64,000 nt of DNA from Ischnura elegans (taxonomy: Eukaryota > Arthropoda > Insecta > Odonata > Coenagrionidae): positions 136,834,198 through 136,898,197 of the forward strand of contig NC_060246.1 in the NCBI RefSeq assembly GCF_921293095.1, in the 5' to 3' direction. The notes under the pieces were generated by a model that was not told the DNA's origin, ran no database searches, and saw nothing but the letters and a program-made list of their open reading frames with translations. Of this stretch, positions 45,921 through 57,500 are shown in pieces. Positions within the stretch are counted from its first letter, which is position 1, and every line of letters begins with the position of its first letter. The translations under genes were made by a program, and so were the position numbers.

Positions 45921-46880
45921 GTTCCTGTAGCTATATTAGACTCTCATCTGAGCCACTAAAAGAATTTTCTTTTTCTTTTAGCGATTTAGCGTGTCGTAAT
46001 AGCCGTTTCATTACATCAAAGCTGGCGTCTTAAACCAGTTAACACCCATTTTGGAAGATTATATCCTTGGTATCGACTCATGGCGGTGTCTTTGCATCCC
46101 AAAAGTACTTTCCGAGGTCACGTTCAGGGAGTGCCTTTGAGCCAAAGATTCCAATGACTAAAATATATACCCTCTGAAAAGTAACGATAAGGTATTTTAA
46201 ATATTTAATTATGTTTTCACAAGTAATTCTAATAGTATTTCTTTAACTCATTCATCAAAATCACGACCCTTAAAGTTGACGCAAAAAAATTGTTTTCGTC
46301 GATCGAGTTCCTGTAGCTGTATTGGGCCTATACCTGAGCTACTTATAGTTTATTTTTCATTCAGCAGTTTTAGCGTCTCGTAAAAGTCTTTCGTTCTATC
46401 TTAGCTGTCGTTTTAGATCGTTTACCGTCCAATTCGGAAGATCATATCCTATTCATCGGCTCCGGGCAGTGTCTTTGCATCTCGAAAATACTTCCCAGGG
46501 CCACGTACAGGAAGTGCCGTTAAGCCTAAGATTCTATTGACTAAAATATATACGCTCTGAAAAGTAACGACTAGGTATTTAAAATATGTAATTATTTTTA
46601 CGCCAATAAATCTAATAGTTAATCCAAATCATGACCCCATAAGTGGAAGCAAGAAATATGTCTTCGACCATGGAGTTCCTGTCGCTGTATCGGACCGTCT
46701 ATGCATGATCTACATGTAAGTTACTTTCCATTTAGCGATTTTAGCGTCTCGTAATAGTCTTTTCATTCCAGTTACCGTCCAATTCGGAAGATTATAACCT
46801 ATTTATCGGCTCACGGCAGTGTCTTTGCGTCCCTAAAATACCCTCCAAGGCCACACGCTCAGGAAGTGCCTTTGAGCCAA
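45921..46880 (+). repeat. Diverged three-unit tandem repeat
   Basis: Units start at 45921, 46307 and 46675, each with GTTCCTGT(A/C)GCT(A/G)TAT, then GATTTTAGCGT-type, GGAAGAT(T/C)AT, GGC(A/G)GTGTCTTTGC, AGGAAGTGC-type and ACTAAAATATATAC-type blocks. Spacings are 386 and 368. The third unit is cut short at about 46880, where GC-rich sequence begins. No open frame is conserved across units. Confidence 0.75.
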
Positions 46881-47130
46881 AGTGGGAAGGCGTCCCTCGG
46901 ATCTTTCTCACCCGTTTACGCAAGTAATTAGCGCCGCATCCACTCGTGACGTCGCAACCGCCGCGCCTCCGCCCGCAGTTGCCACCTCTCTCCTAATTGC
47001 GGACGCTCCCCGCCGTCAAAATAAAACATCAACAGAGATGCACTCGTGGATCCGCGAGCGACAAGGGTCGCCTTCGACCCTCCAGTTCACGAGGAGCCGA
47101 TATCTTCGCGCTATCGCATCTCAAGTGATT
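46880..47130. promoter_or_regulatory. Orphan GC/CpG-rich island
   Basis: Sharp GC/CpG-rich segment with short CGCC runs directly after the tandem repeat, 4.2 kb upstream of paralogue B. The 84-codon plus frame has no recognisable domain. It resembles a promoter or 5' exon by composition only. Confidence 0.3.
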
Positions 47131-47290
47131 TCATAAACGTGCACTATTAGCAGGCTAGCTATGATATGGATTCCTCGTGTGCAATCGACTGAACAAAGGT
47201 CATCTCGCATCGAAAACGTTCGCAATGTGCAACTGTAAAAACGCGCGGGAATTTTCCATGGCAACCGAAAGCCGCACCCGCAGCATCATG

Positions 47291-47919
47291 TACAAGGTGT
47301 TCCAGTAGGATTCTGTAACAGTTCAGGAGATAGATAAGGAGATAATTTAATCATTTTTGTCAATAATCATGGGGTCGCAAATCGTTAGTTACTGACAATG
47401 GTACATGAAAACGAAATTTTTTTTAATGCACTCAGTAGTTACCATGACAACAGTTTTTCTTGAGTATTCGACCTTTTCGATGTTTTATTTAATACTTTGC
47501 ATTTTTAAGGATATTAAATAATTAAGGTTGGACGAAAATGTGCGATAGTAAGTGTCTGAAACGATGAATCTCAAAATGGGTGAGATTGTACAATCGTATC
47601 GTAGTTACTCGCTCAAAGCTCTTGTTTAATCAGGCTCAGAGATTAATTGTTTCATTCTATTAAAATCGCTTATTTTTGTCCAACCTAAATTACTAAATAT
47701 CCTTAAAAATCCAAAGTTATAAATAATATGTTGAAAAGGCTGGATGCTCAAGAAAAAACCGTTTTCACGGTAAATGCAAAAAGCATCCAAAAATGTTTGC
47801 GTTGACATAGATCGGTAGCTAATGAGTTGCGACCCCGTGTTTTTGGACAAAAAATGCTCAATATTGTCCCCCCTACCAACTGCTGAAGTATTCCAGATTC
47901 CTTCTGAAACACCCTGCCT
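47291..47919. mobile_element. 0.63-kb inverted repeat
   Basis: Left arm 47291 to about 47590 starts ACAAGGTGTTCCAG; the right arm, read in inverse complement from 47919, starts GCAGGGTGTTTCAG. Shared blocks in the same order are ATGGGGTCGCAA/ACGGGGTCGCAA, CAGTTTTTCTTGAG/GGTTTTTTCTTGAG, TTTTTAAGGATATT and GGTTGGAC(G/A)AAAAT. About 36 bases separate the arms. Either two head-to-head copies of a repeat or one foldback transposon. Confidence 0.65.
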
Positions 47920-48969
47920 AAACTTACCATGTTATCATGATTTACGTGTAGAACCTACTTATGCCATTAAAGATTATATTAGAAAATTGGCGATGAGAGC
48001 AATCTTTTTTTTTTTTGCTGGAACCAAAGACTAAATAACTTACGCTGGAAAGGATGTTTCAAAAGTGGAATTACAATTTTAAAATTATTAAAATTATAAT
48101 CGGAAAAGATTTGACTGTTTAAAAAGTGGCTTTACAATATTTAAGTTAATATCATTCTTATGGGAGAAGAAAATACTAATTTCGCCTTTTCATAATTTTT
48201 TCTGTTTCATTGTTTTTTTCATTATTTAGTAATTTGAATACAGCCTCCTTTTATAAAAATGCAGTACTGAAAATTCATCCATTTACATTCCTAATGTGGT
48301 AGTAAAAATCCACGCCCGACAATTCGATTCCAATCAGGAAATACCTAAGGAATCACAGTAGTAAAAACAATAAGCCGTGTTCCAAGCCGATCGTCAGGTT
48401 GAAGGTTTGGCATTGAAACGTATTGGTGGAAAGTTCAACGGTCGATCTTTGTTCAGTCGACCTTGAATACAAGGACGGCGGATTGAATTGTACGCTCCTG
48501 CTCTAAGAACCAAGAAATCACGTCTGAAATTACAACAAAGCATATACTAGTAAGTTGAGAGTATAGAGAGGGGAAAGGTCGAAGAATGGAATGACGTCAC
48601 TGTATTCGCTGTCCTGAGTCAACTCGCAGTGTTGAAACTCAAGTTTTTATTCACCAGCACTGCTTGAGTCCGCTATCACTCGGATAAAAGCACTTCCGAA
48701 GCGCAAGCTAAGACAGCGAATTCCTGCGTTGCGTACAATACGCTCTGCCAGCTCTGACGCGTCGCGACGTCAGCATCGCAGACGGTCTCGATGCTTAATT
48801 TATCGTGAGGAAGGAAAATGTAGCGGTCGAAGATGTATTCTTTCATACAAGTAGAAAGGAAGAATCAAGCATTGTCTAATGTATGAACAGTACAGCATAG
48901 GAATCCATTGTCATCGCGTCACCGACGGAATGGTGGTCGGAATTTCACGGGGAAATAACCTGTAATTGC

Positions 48970-49168
48970 CAGCCTCGATGGCGGCGGGGTAAAGTCTTCG
49001 CCAGTCAAAATAGAGGTCGCGGGTTCGAGTCCCGCCTGGGTAAGTTTCCCTATTCAAGCATGGTTGTTCGTGTACGTGTCATTGTTAAATTTGTTGAACA
49101 CCCTTACCTAAAATGGCCGAGATGAGCTGCTTTGGGTGGTTTGGGAATAAGATAAAATAAAAATATAA
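48970..49168 (+). mobile_element. tRNA-like head with A-rich tail (SINE or tRNA pseudogene)
   Basis: A perfect B box GGTTCGAGTCC at 49022-49032 lies inside a clean GCGGG/CCCGC T-arm, preceded by an A-box-like GATGGCGGCGGGG at proper distance. The seven bases that should form the acceptor stem pair poorly, so a functional tRNA is unlikely. About 120 bases of unrelated body and an A-rich end (AAGATAAAATAAAAATATA) favour a SINE different from the 15701/50050 family. Confidence 0.5.
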
Positions 49169-49332
49169 TCATGCCTGTTGTCCCAATTATAGATACATTC
49201 GGGGTGATATGAAATATCAAGTTAATAACTTTCTCAATGCTATTCCTCGAGGTAACATATACTCTATTGCAACTATTGAGAATAATTTACTATTTTTTCA
49301 TTGCTTTATTTACCATTACAAGTGCTTTGTAA

Positions 49333-49636
49333 CAAGGGCGTACCCAGGATCATAACTAGGGGGGGGGCAAGCCATGGTCTAGGGGAGGGGGGGCAAGTCA
49401 TGGTCTAGGAGAGGGGGGGGGGGGGGCAAGCCATGGGATTTATGAGATTATTTTCTTGAAAAAATAGTTTTATTTTCGTTACATATTTTATACTAATACA
49501 TATCTTTTTTCGTGGGTTTAAAGAAAATTTGTTGAATACTTTTGTTTCAATTCAGTACTGATTTTGCATAAAGGCTTTTGCGATTTTTGCTTCTAGGGGG
49601 GGGGGGGGCAGCTGCCCCTCGCTGGGTATGCCCATG
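49333..49636. mobile_element. hAT-like MITE, copy 1, with 8-bp target duplication
   Basis: Ends CAAGGGCGTACCCAG and (inverse complement) CATGGGCATACCCAG. The insertion is flanked by the identical 8-mer CTTTGTAA at 49325-49332 and 49637-49644, the duplication size of hAT transposons, whose ends also typically begin CA. The interior holds long G runs and a short duplicated CAAGCCATGGTCTAGG block. No coding capacity. Confidence 0.8.
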
Positions 49637-50049
49637 CTTTGTAATTGTCCTTGCGCTGTTTTGGGACTGCATTAAATAAATAAAATAACTCGATCGCTCT
49701 GCTTTCATGGCCGTGCTAAGGAATTTTGAAAACCGATTAAAATACGCCTAGAGTGATATCATCAATCAAACTTCAACGAGATGGCCTGGGACCTCCTCTA
49801 TTAAGTCCATTTTTTCAATGGCTTTGAGTGTAATACGAATGGAAGCTTAAAATAGAAGTCACCTACTGTCTAACTTTGGATTATATTGAGCCATTTGGAA
49901 TCGAGCCAAAATGCGCAAAAAATAGGAGAATAAATTAAGTCGTGACAAACAAAAAATCTTCCTCATTCAGTATGTAATGTAAAAATTACTGTTGCCGGTT
50001 ATTTTGATGAGTTCGTGACGTCATTAATATCCTTGATAATTGATTTGAG

Positions 50050-50340
50050 GGGATCGAGTTGGTGTGGTTGCTATTCTTGGCTTCCCACTCCGCGAGCCTG
50101 AGTTCAAATCCTGGCGGTGGTAGAGAATTTTCGAGGTTTACCTAATCACAGCTTGAGTGCTTTGTGGAGGGGTTTTCAAGTACAACGCTCTGTCCGTCGG
50201 ATGGGACGTTAAGCCATGGTCCCCTTGGCGTCGTCCGTGTAAGCAAGCTAATGCCGACTCTCCATCCTTCCTACTCCCTACCATTACGGCATATATGGCC
50301 TAAGCTATCGGTCGCCTCCACCAAATACCATGCTGTCATT
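50050..50340 (+). mobile_element. SINE-like tRNA-derived retroposon, copy 2
   Basis: Same order as the minus-strand copy at 15701-16004: GTTGGTGTGG start, B-box AGTTCAAATCC at 50101-50111, GAGTGCTTTG, CCGTCGGATGGGACGTTAAG, GCTAATGCCGAC and a CACCAAATACCATG end. It carries one mismatch in the B box. It lies about 0.9 kb upstream of the paralogue B start codon. Confidence 0.7.
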
Positions 50341-50579
50341 GACTTGTTCAGGGGAAACTAATGATGTTGGGAAGGTGTTGCTGTCAAGAGTTTAAACAAC
50401 AGCGTACCATCTGAAATCGATTCGGGAGGATGAGCAGTCCTCCGGAACGGATTAATATCCCAAAGGAGGGGTCTAATGTAATGGCATAGGAGCCTATAGA
50501 AAAGATGCATTGTTATACTATGATGCATTCGGCGGACTACGAAGGGAAACCAGCAGGCGTTTAAAAACCCGGACCTACC

Positions 50580-51282
50580 GCAAGACAACCGGACTGAGAC
50601 ATCCCTCGCGCTAGTGTGTCCCTCAACGCTCATCCCGGAAGTAGGAAACCGGAAGACAGAAGATCCACTTTCACCCAGCGGCGAACGCTCTCCCGCGCAC
50701 ACTCGTCCATTAAGTCTATCGCGGAGGACAGGAAGACGCCATCCAGTCCTATCGCAAGCGAGCGGCCCACCGAGGCGCGGCGAAATGCAAAATTACCGGG
50801 GACTCTCTTTAAATAGTGCCGCGGCGACAACTCCTCCTCCTCCTCTGAAAAACCCCATTCCCCTCGCGATATATCCCCAATCGCGAGGTAACTAAAAGGA
50901 CGACCAGCCAGAGCTTCCTTCCCCTCCGTCCATCTAACTCCCCAAGTACATCGGATGCATACGCCAAGTGCTCGCTCGGACATCGGGCCGATAACAATAG
51001 GGGAGGAATATTGCGAATCTCTCTCTCTCTCTTCCCATTAGGCTTGACCGGGGTTCCTGCGTCATGTGGGAGCTGCTGGGGAGGAAGGGAGGGGGGAGGG
51101 GTTTCAGCACGCGACGCATAGGGATGTGGAAAGGGGACGGGAGGGAGGGGTTGGGAAATTGAAGGGGGAGTAGTCGATGGGGGGTGTGGGGGGGGAATGG
51201 TCGCGGCTCGCGGGCGACCGCCACAGAAGAGTTCACCAAAGGCAAACAACACACGTGAGGCGACCTCCGGTTGGATCGCAAG
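50580..51282 (+). promoter_or_regulatory. GC-rich 5' region of paralogue B
   Basis: GC/CpG-rich up to the start codon, with polypurine runs at 51080-51195 and a CT microsatellite at about 51017. TTTAAATAG at 50810 is the only TATA-like motif and would imply a leader of over 400 bases, so its use is doubtful. Confidence 0.4.
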
Positions 51283-51501
51283 ATGGCCGCCTCCGCTGTC
51301 GCAGCTGCAGCAGCCGGGGGAACGGGCGGAGTCTTCCGGGCGATCTTCCACGCGGCCGTCCTCGCCTACTACTACTACGTGGACCACCTCCTCACCGTGG
51401 GGGTGGGGAGGGTGCATCTGGAGTTGGGCAGGGCAGCGGACGACCCAGAGATCCTGAGGTGGAGGAGTGGCATCCCGTACTACTTCACCTTCTGGAACCT
51501 G
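51283..51501 (+). CDS. Paralogue B exon 1
   Basis: 73 codons from ATG in a strong translation context, ending FTFWNL before donor GTAATC (phase 0). It contains the presumed nucleophile Thr69. The 202-codon minus-strand frame across this GC-rich exon is a shadow. Confidence 0.93.
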
Positions 51502-54500
51502 GTAATCATTCTTCTGGCGCTGAGCGGTGGAGAGGCGCGCTATTGTTAGACGAGTTGGTGGCCGCGCGTTTCGGAAATTGGTGATACCCTCATGGTTTCC
51601 GGGTTTTCACCCCTTCATTTCATCTCAGACGACGAATACGGGCGGCGCGCCGGTAGATTAAGTGCTATGGGGTGTGAAATTCGGTTCCATTATGTTGCCA
51701 TGTGTGGCGATGAAGTTTTTGTTTAAGCAGTAAAACATTTGCAGTTTTGTCTAAAAGTACTTTTTATAGTTATCTTATTGTAATGCTTTTCTTTCCTAAA
51801 TAATGTGCTCCCATTCAAAAGAGGTCTGTACGATTATTTCCCAAAAATCTTCACGACCGAAGGTAGTGCAAGCACGTTCCTTCCTGGCGCCCATGGTGAA
51901 GACAGTTTCGCCAGCAATAACGCCACTGTGGGTAATGAGTGGAGTTTGATGCAAAATGGGCCTGTACAAATACGCCTAAGTGGTCGTAGTAGTGGTCGCT
52001 TTTTAGTCAAAGTTATTTTGATTGGCTGAAGTCATCTTGAGAGTGGCTTCCGTGAAAAATTATCTTCCTAGTGTGGAGGACAGAGTAGTTCCATTGAAAT
52101 TTTTTGGAGTTTTGGCGAAATTTTTGACATGACAGAAGATTATTCGAGAACTGTTCTCGGGTTTCCAGCTGGAACAATATTTCATTGACCTTCGACGTTT
52201 TGGCTCCAAACTCGGGTGCCTTCAGGGAAATGAGTCACTCTCGTCGGAAGCCTAAACGTCGCAGGACAAGACGGCAATGGCCCGGCTGGATACTTGATAA
52301 CAGTTCCTGAATGTCATTCGCAATGAAAACACCTAAGACTTATTTCATGATAATGAAGCGTTAAATGGCAATTCACAAGGCATTTGTGAGTCTGTAAACC
52401 ACGGCTAGCATTACAGGATCCTCCAATCAGTCGCTACCTGTTCTGTCACCCACCGCACATTTAAGTGGGTTATCACTCGCTACGCTGATTGTAGAGCAAT
52501 CCGAATATATCAAGGAAATACACTATTATAAGGGCTACTAAATTTATATTTGAGATGATATACTTAATCGATTCATTGTCATTTCTCGCATATACAAATA
52601 TATCAATACACATACAATACATATCAAATACAATACAATACAAATACATATCAACAGCAAAAATTCGGAATAAATAAATTGCTTCGCGCTCATCGCCGCT
52701 ACGGTCATTTCTGAAAAGCGAGTGAGGGGATAGCATAAATAAAGTTTTAACCGGACAGACTCTTAATATTCCTTTTCCCCCTTTTCCATTAGCCCAGTGG
52801 TTACAACAGAAAATCAATTCGTTGAACTAGAGGGAGAAAGAGAAACACTTTATCCCAGCATCGCACATGTCGTGCTAAATGTTTACCCTCAATCGACTTA
52901 TATCGAGCTTTGCTTCCTGTTCTCAACACCATATGGCTTTGACATCCTTGCAATTTAATCATCTCAGACGCTTGAAGTAAGTTTACTGACTAGCTCTCGT
53001 CTAGTGCAAAGTTTCAATGAGGGGATTGTGATTGTGAGATGTCTTCACATCTCAACAGCGTCCGCGCAACAACATCAATTAAAAGGTGATTTACAACTTT
53101 TAAGTATTCGGCTACTTTCTCCATTTTCACTCATTGTCATTAGTTATTTCAGTTTCAGTTTATGAGGTGCAGTAGTTTTATTCAATATTTTGGATACCTC
53201 TTTACCTCAGGAGTGATTTACACATATAGTTTTATTTATACTCGACTCTCATTAGTCTAAAACCAAGTATTGGACTTGATTTTTCCTACCAATAACAGTG
53301 ACCATGAGCCACTTAATTTGATTTGCCTATTTTTTCAAAGAAAGCGATTAAATATACCTAAACAGTTTACCTATTAATGGCATTAAATAATTGAGACTTT
53401 AATTGCGATGCAATGAGATCAATATGCGTTATTATTTTTCGTACAAGAAGTAAGACTAAGGGCATTATCCGTTATTTTTCGTAGAATTTCAAACTGAAAA
53501 GTGTTCTATAATTAAAAATCGATGCTAATTATTTTTTATATAGTGTTTTATATTGAGTAATAATCCGCACTAGTTTTGATTTATAACAGCGTTAATTTCA
53601 CCGTCTTTTCTTAGAACTCACGTCAGTTACACACATGATATACTGCACATGAGTTAGCCAACTAATGCTGCATTATGTACCAGAAACGTTGTATATACTA
53701 ATGTTACCAGAAATGATTCATAGGGTTACCCTGATAAGTCGATCAGCCCTATTTTTTCAACCATTCAGCTATTTTACTTTTTAATGGGTATTTCTGATTT
53801 GGCCGATTAACTATTTATGGGATTCTTCACAATAAAACGCTCCAGCCCGAAGAAATCTGATAATTTTCTCTAAATCATCTAATTTTCGGTTCCTTTTGGA
53901 GATTCGACCGCCTGTACATAAATTATACGCAGCTTTCTATTAGCCACGCTTTGTTCTCGATTCTCATCTCCACGAAGGCATGACTGGAGAATTTAGTAGG
54001 TATATAATATATTGGTCAGATCCGTTATCACTGATTAAAATGTTGAATGATGCCGGAATAACACAACTGCAATGTGTTACAGGAGTAATAGAGACCCAAT
54101 AAGTGGCTGCCTATGAGAAAACTTGTGGGCATTAGTAATCTGCTGTTTAATTGGTATCTTATTCGGCGTGACTTATTACCAATTTCGACAGTCGCCTATT
54201 TTTGACCCTCGATTCAATGTTGACAATTATATAAGTTCTCTGCATCATACTGCTTCTTGCTACGAAGTGAACAAAAGTTTGCTCTCGCGAATTCCCATCA
54301 ATATTAGAATTGGGAACCAAACCTACAGTAGAGTATTTGCACGCTTTTGGGAAGCGATCTTAAAAAAAAAACTTAAACCTCAGTAAGACTAATTCCCGAG
54401 TCTGAGAATAGTGAGGTATTTTTAAGTGAGATATCAATTATTTAAATTTGCAAAATTAATGTTGCACTGAAACACCAGGCAGCCATGTTCTCGGAGATGT

Positions 54501-57500
54501 GACGTCATTTATTACCATGTGTTTTCAGGCATAGCTTTTTCATTGAGGTGAGCCCCTCCACAGCGTATTCGAGTTCGGAAAGAAGGCATGGAATGAACCA
54601 GACGTGTGCACATGCCATCATCGACATCTTTTCATTGTATTATTTCCCAGTTACCCTGGCGACAAGAACTCTCTATCAAAGTTTCTTCCTCAAACTATCT
54701 ACTATTTCACTAGTACCTCTCGCTCTTCGGTTCTTGCTTTTACGTTCATTACCAGATTTATATTGACATTACATATATTATTGCAGAAATTTCTTTTCCT
54801 GCCATAACGTACATGCTCCATTAATGCTGCACCTAGAGTGATAAATGAGGTACCATATCAATCGTTTTATAACCGGCTTCTGACGAAATATACGACCTCA
54901 ATCTCAAAGTTCACTATTTACTCATAAATTTGGCTTAAATTTTAGATTTTTCCATGTCGATTACTCGCTCGAGGTATATCGACTCCATGCATTTGTTTTA
55001 TTTTAAACTTCAAAAAAAAGTTTTAAAAGCCGTTAAATCCATAACTAAAACGAGAGGCGTAACAACTCAATGAAAAGGATTGATAAAGCTATGACAATCA
55101 GTAACGAAGTAATCTTAAATAATATTCGGAGAGAGGTTAAGTATCGTTTGGACATTTGTCGAGCGACTAAGGGTGTGCATAATGACAAGGGCATACCCAG
55201 GATCAAACCTAGGGGGGACAAGCCATTGTTGTTCAAGTTATAGGTAAGATTTAAACTTGGAAAAGGTGAATGAAACCAACATTTTAAGGAAACTGTAACA
55301 GCTCTTTATTAGTTTTTAAAATTATTTGCTTAAAAAAATATTATTTTCCTTAAAACCGTTGGGATATTTGCTTCTAGGGGGGGCAGCTGCCCCCTCCTCC
55401 CCCTCGCTGGGTACGCCCATGCATGCTGAAATTTATTGATTATTTAAAATAAACTGTTTGAGGAGACAAATTCGAACAATGGAAAAAATATATTAACTGG
55501 AAGTAATTCTGTTTTCGTTTAAACAAATTTTAAACACAGCACCATTCATTATCATAGCCCTGTATATTGATAGCTGAGTCTAATCCACTCAGCTTTATTT
55601 TCAGTACAACCTCAACCTCTCGATAATGATGCGGTAAAGTTGAAACCGGTTAGTTCGTCCGAGACAAATTAACCGTCAGACACTTAACTCCTAAGCTTGA
55701 AATTTTAAGGGCACGTAGAATATTATTTTGTCAACATGTTCCAGCTTTTAAATTTCATGATGATCATGAGAAAAGGTTTTAAATAAGTAGCGAAAAAACC
55801 GGTCGAGCTACGAATCCCTGAAACTCGTCAAAACTCATCGTGAAGGCAGATTTTATCGAAATTAAAAGTTTTACGCCCAATTCATGGCAACTTGCTCACA
55901 CACATGTAAATAAATAATTGCCTCATTTTTCGATCGCTTGTGTTGGTGTCTTCTCTCGCTATTACTCAATAAAGTTATCTGAAGATACATGTTTATCAGC
56001 TATATGTACTTGTATCTGTTTCCTTTGTAACTTACTTGGTTGCCTATCACATCTACTTCCCCTATGCACTCGCCAAGTGCATTGATTGATATTATCTCCG
56101 GGGTTTCCTTGATGCAATTTTTGATTGTAATGTTGGGACATCCACGATCTATAAGGAATGATTACGGACGACGGTGATTACGGAGGAAAAATTCGATCAT
56201 ATCTCTATCATTCTATCATAGCATTTGTAGTTTGCCATGGTAAAGCGAAAGAAAAGGAACTTTGAGCTGTAGATATAAGTAGATAATTTATATTCATCGT
56301 CATGAAAAATTGTCCGTGAACTTAACATAACTTGAAAGTGTCGGCGTTGTTCAAAGTTTATTTCTTCTCACTATCACTTGGATTTTTGATTTTTTTACCA
56401 TAGCTGCCACAATTCCGGGTATTTTTGTGCTCCTAAGTCATTTCTAGAGGCCAAACCACTCTCATATACTTCCTTCGCAAGTTTCTTAGTCTTCAAAAGC
56501 GATCCTGAATTGCAGAAATTTGGTATTTCGTCGGTCTGTTGGTTCTGCGTGGAAGCGAGAAACTTGAAAATTATTTAAGTATACCGGGACTAGACAATTG
56601 AAAATTATTTGTGTTTACTCATCCATTTAATAAATGCCTAGGGTAGTCATGTTTAAATTTACCTAATTATGATAGTAATATATTCATGATCTGATCAAGC
56701 TCTTTATGTTTTTATTCCCTATTTCAGATCCTACACAAAGTTTACTTTACTTGCTGTTGCATCGACAATCTTTCGGAATGCTTCTCCTTTTATGGACCTA
56801 TAAAACTCCAGAAGACGGCGCAAACTGTTCGAAGGATACTGTTTTCGTCACTTTTTTTCCCATATATGCTGGTAAGACCTACGTTGACTCTCTCGAGGTT
56901 CATATTTCTATTGTTGGGTATATTTCCAACCCCTGCCTATCAAATTTTGAAGAGAAAAGTACCATAATTTTGAACTCAAGCCTCGCTGCAGCATAAATAA
57001 TGGCAGATTAAGGATGGGGTGAATCGCCCCCGTAATTTCTGTAAAATTTTAAACGAATCTTATAAGGTTATTCTCCGCTGAAAGTTTTTATTTCATCAAA
57101 TTAACATATATATTTAAAAAAAATAATTGATTATATCTAAAATCCGCTTGATTTGGTTTATTATATTTCACACAATTATCGCTGAAAGGTTTTGTATAGC
57201 ACCAAGGTGCCACGGAAGGTAATAAACCGCCCCCTTGCCCAAAAAACGACCCCAATCCGCCCCTACCATAAATGACTCATAATGATATTTTAAGCCATAA
57301 TCTAAACAACCTTTAAGCAGAAAAATCAAAACTTAAAGTTTGTAACTAATATTTATTAAATATTTTTTTCTTTTGTGAAGGAAAATAACTGAGATTTTAT
57401 ATTTCGGAGGGGTTCTGGACCCCCCGGATCCTTCTCTGACTATGCCACTGAGGTGATGGGTCGAACGGAATTAACCAGTTTCTTCATTCATTAGCTCACT

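Larger units (their letters stand above)
40162..51282. other. Intergenic region between the AIG1-like paralogues
   Basis: 11 kb without a supportable gene. I looked specifically for a third AIG1-like copy or isolated exons (NHxxH or GCWPYP motifs) in the open frames and found none. The stretch 41753-45900 shows only scattered short frames and AT-rich sequence. Its other contents are the repeats and the GC island listed separately. Confidence 0.6.
51502..56727 (+). other. Intron 1 of paralogue B
   Basis: 5.2 kb containing the Penelope-like inverted repeat, the ATACA tract and the second hAT-like MITE. The frame at 54117-54386 encodes a hydrophobic helix followed by about 60 polar residues but has no in-frame ATG, no family match and no usable splice partners. 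Nothing else is supported. Confidence 0.55.

Noticed and set aside
48970-49042. Functional tRNA gene
   Set aside because: B box and T-arm are good but the acceptor stem does not pair and no clean anticodon arm is evident; listed as a SINE or pseudogene instead.
50809-51417. 202-codon minus-strand open frame
   Set aside because: It is antisense to exon 1 of paralogue B and its GC-rich leader; proline- and arginine-rich low-complexity translation typical of a shadow frame, with no domain.
54117-54386. Hydrophobic helix plus polar tail open frame in intron 1 of paralogue B
   Set aside because: Opens only with a TTG after an in-frame TGA, no usable acceptor in frame, no family recognised; kept only as a curiosity.
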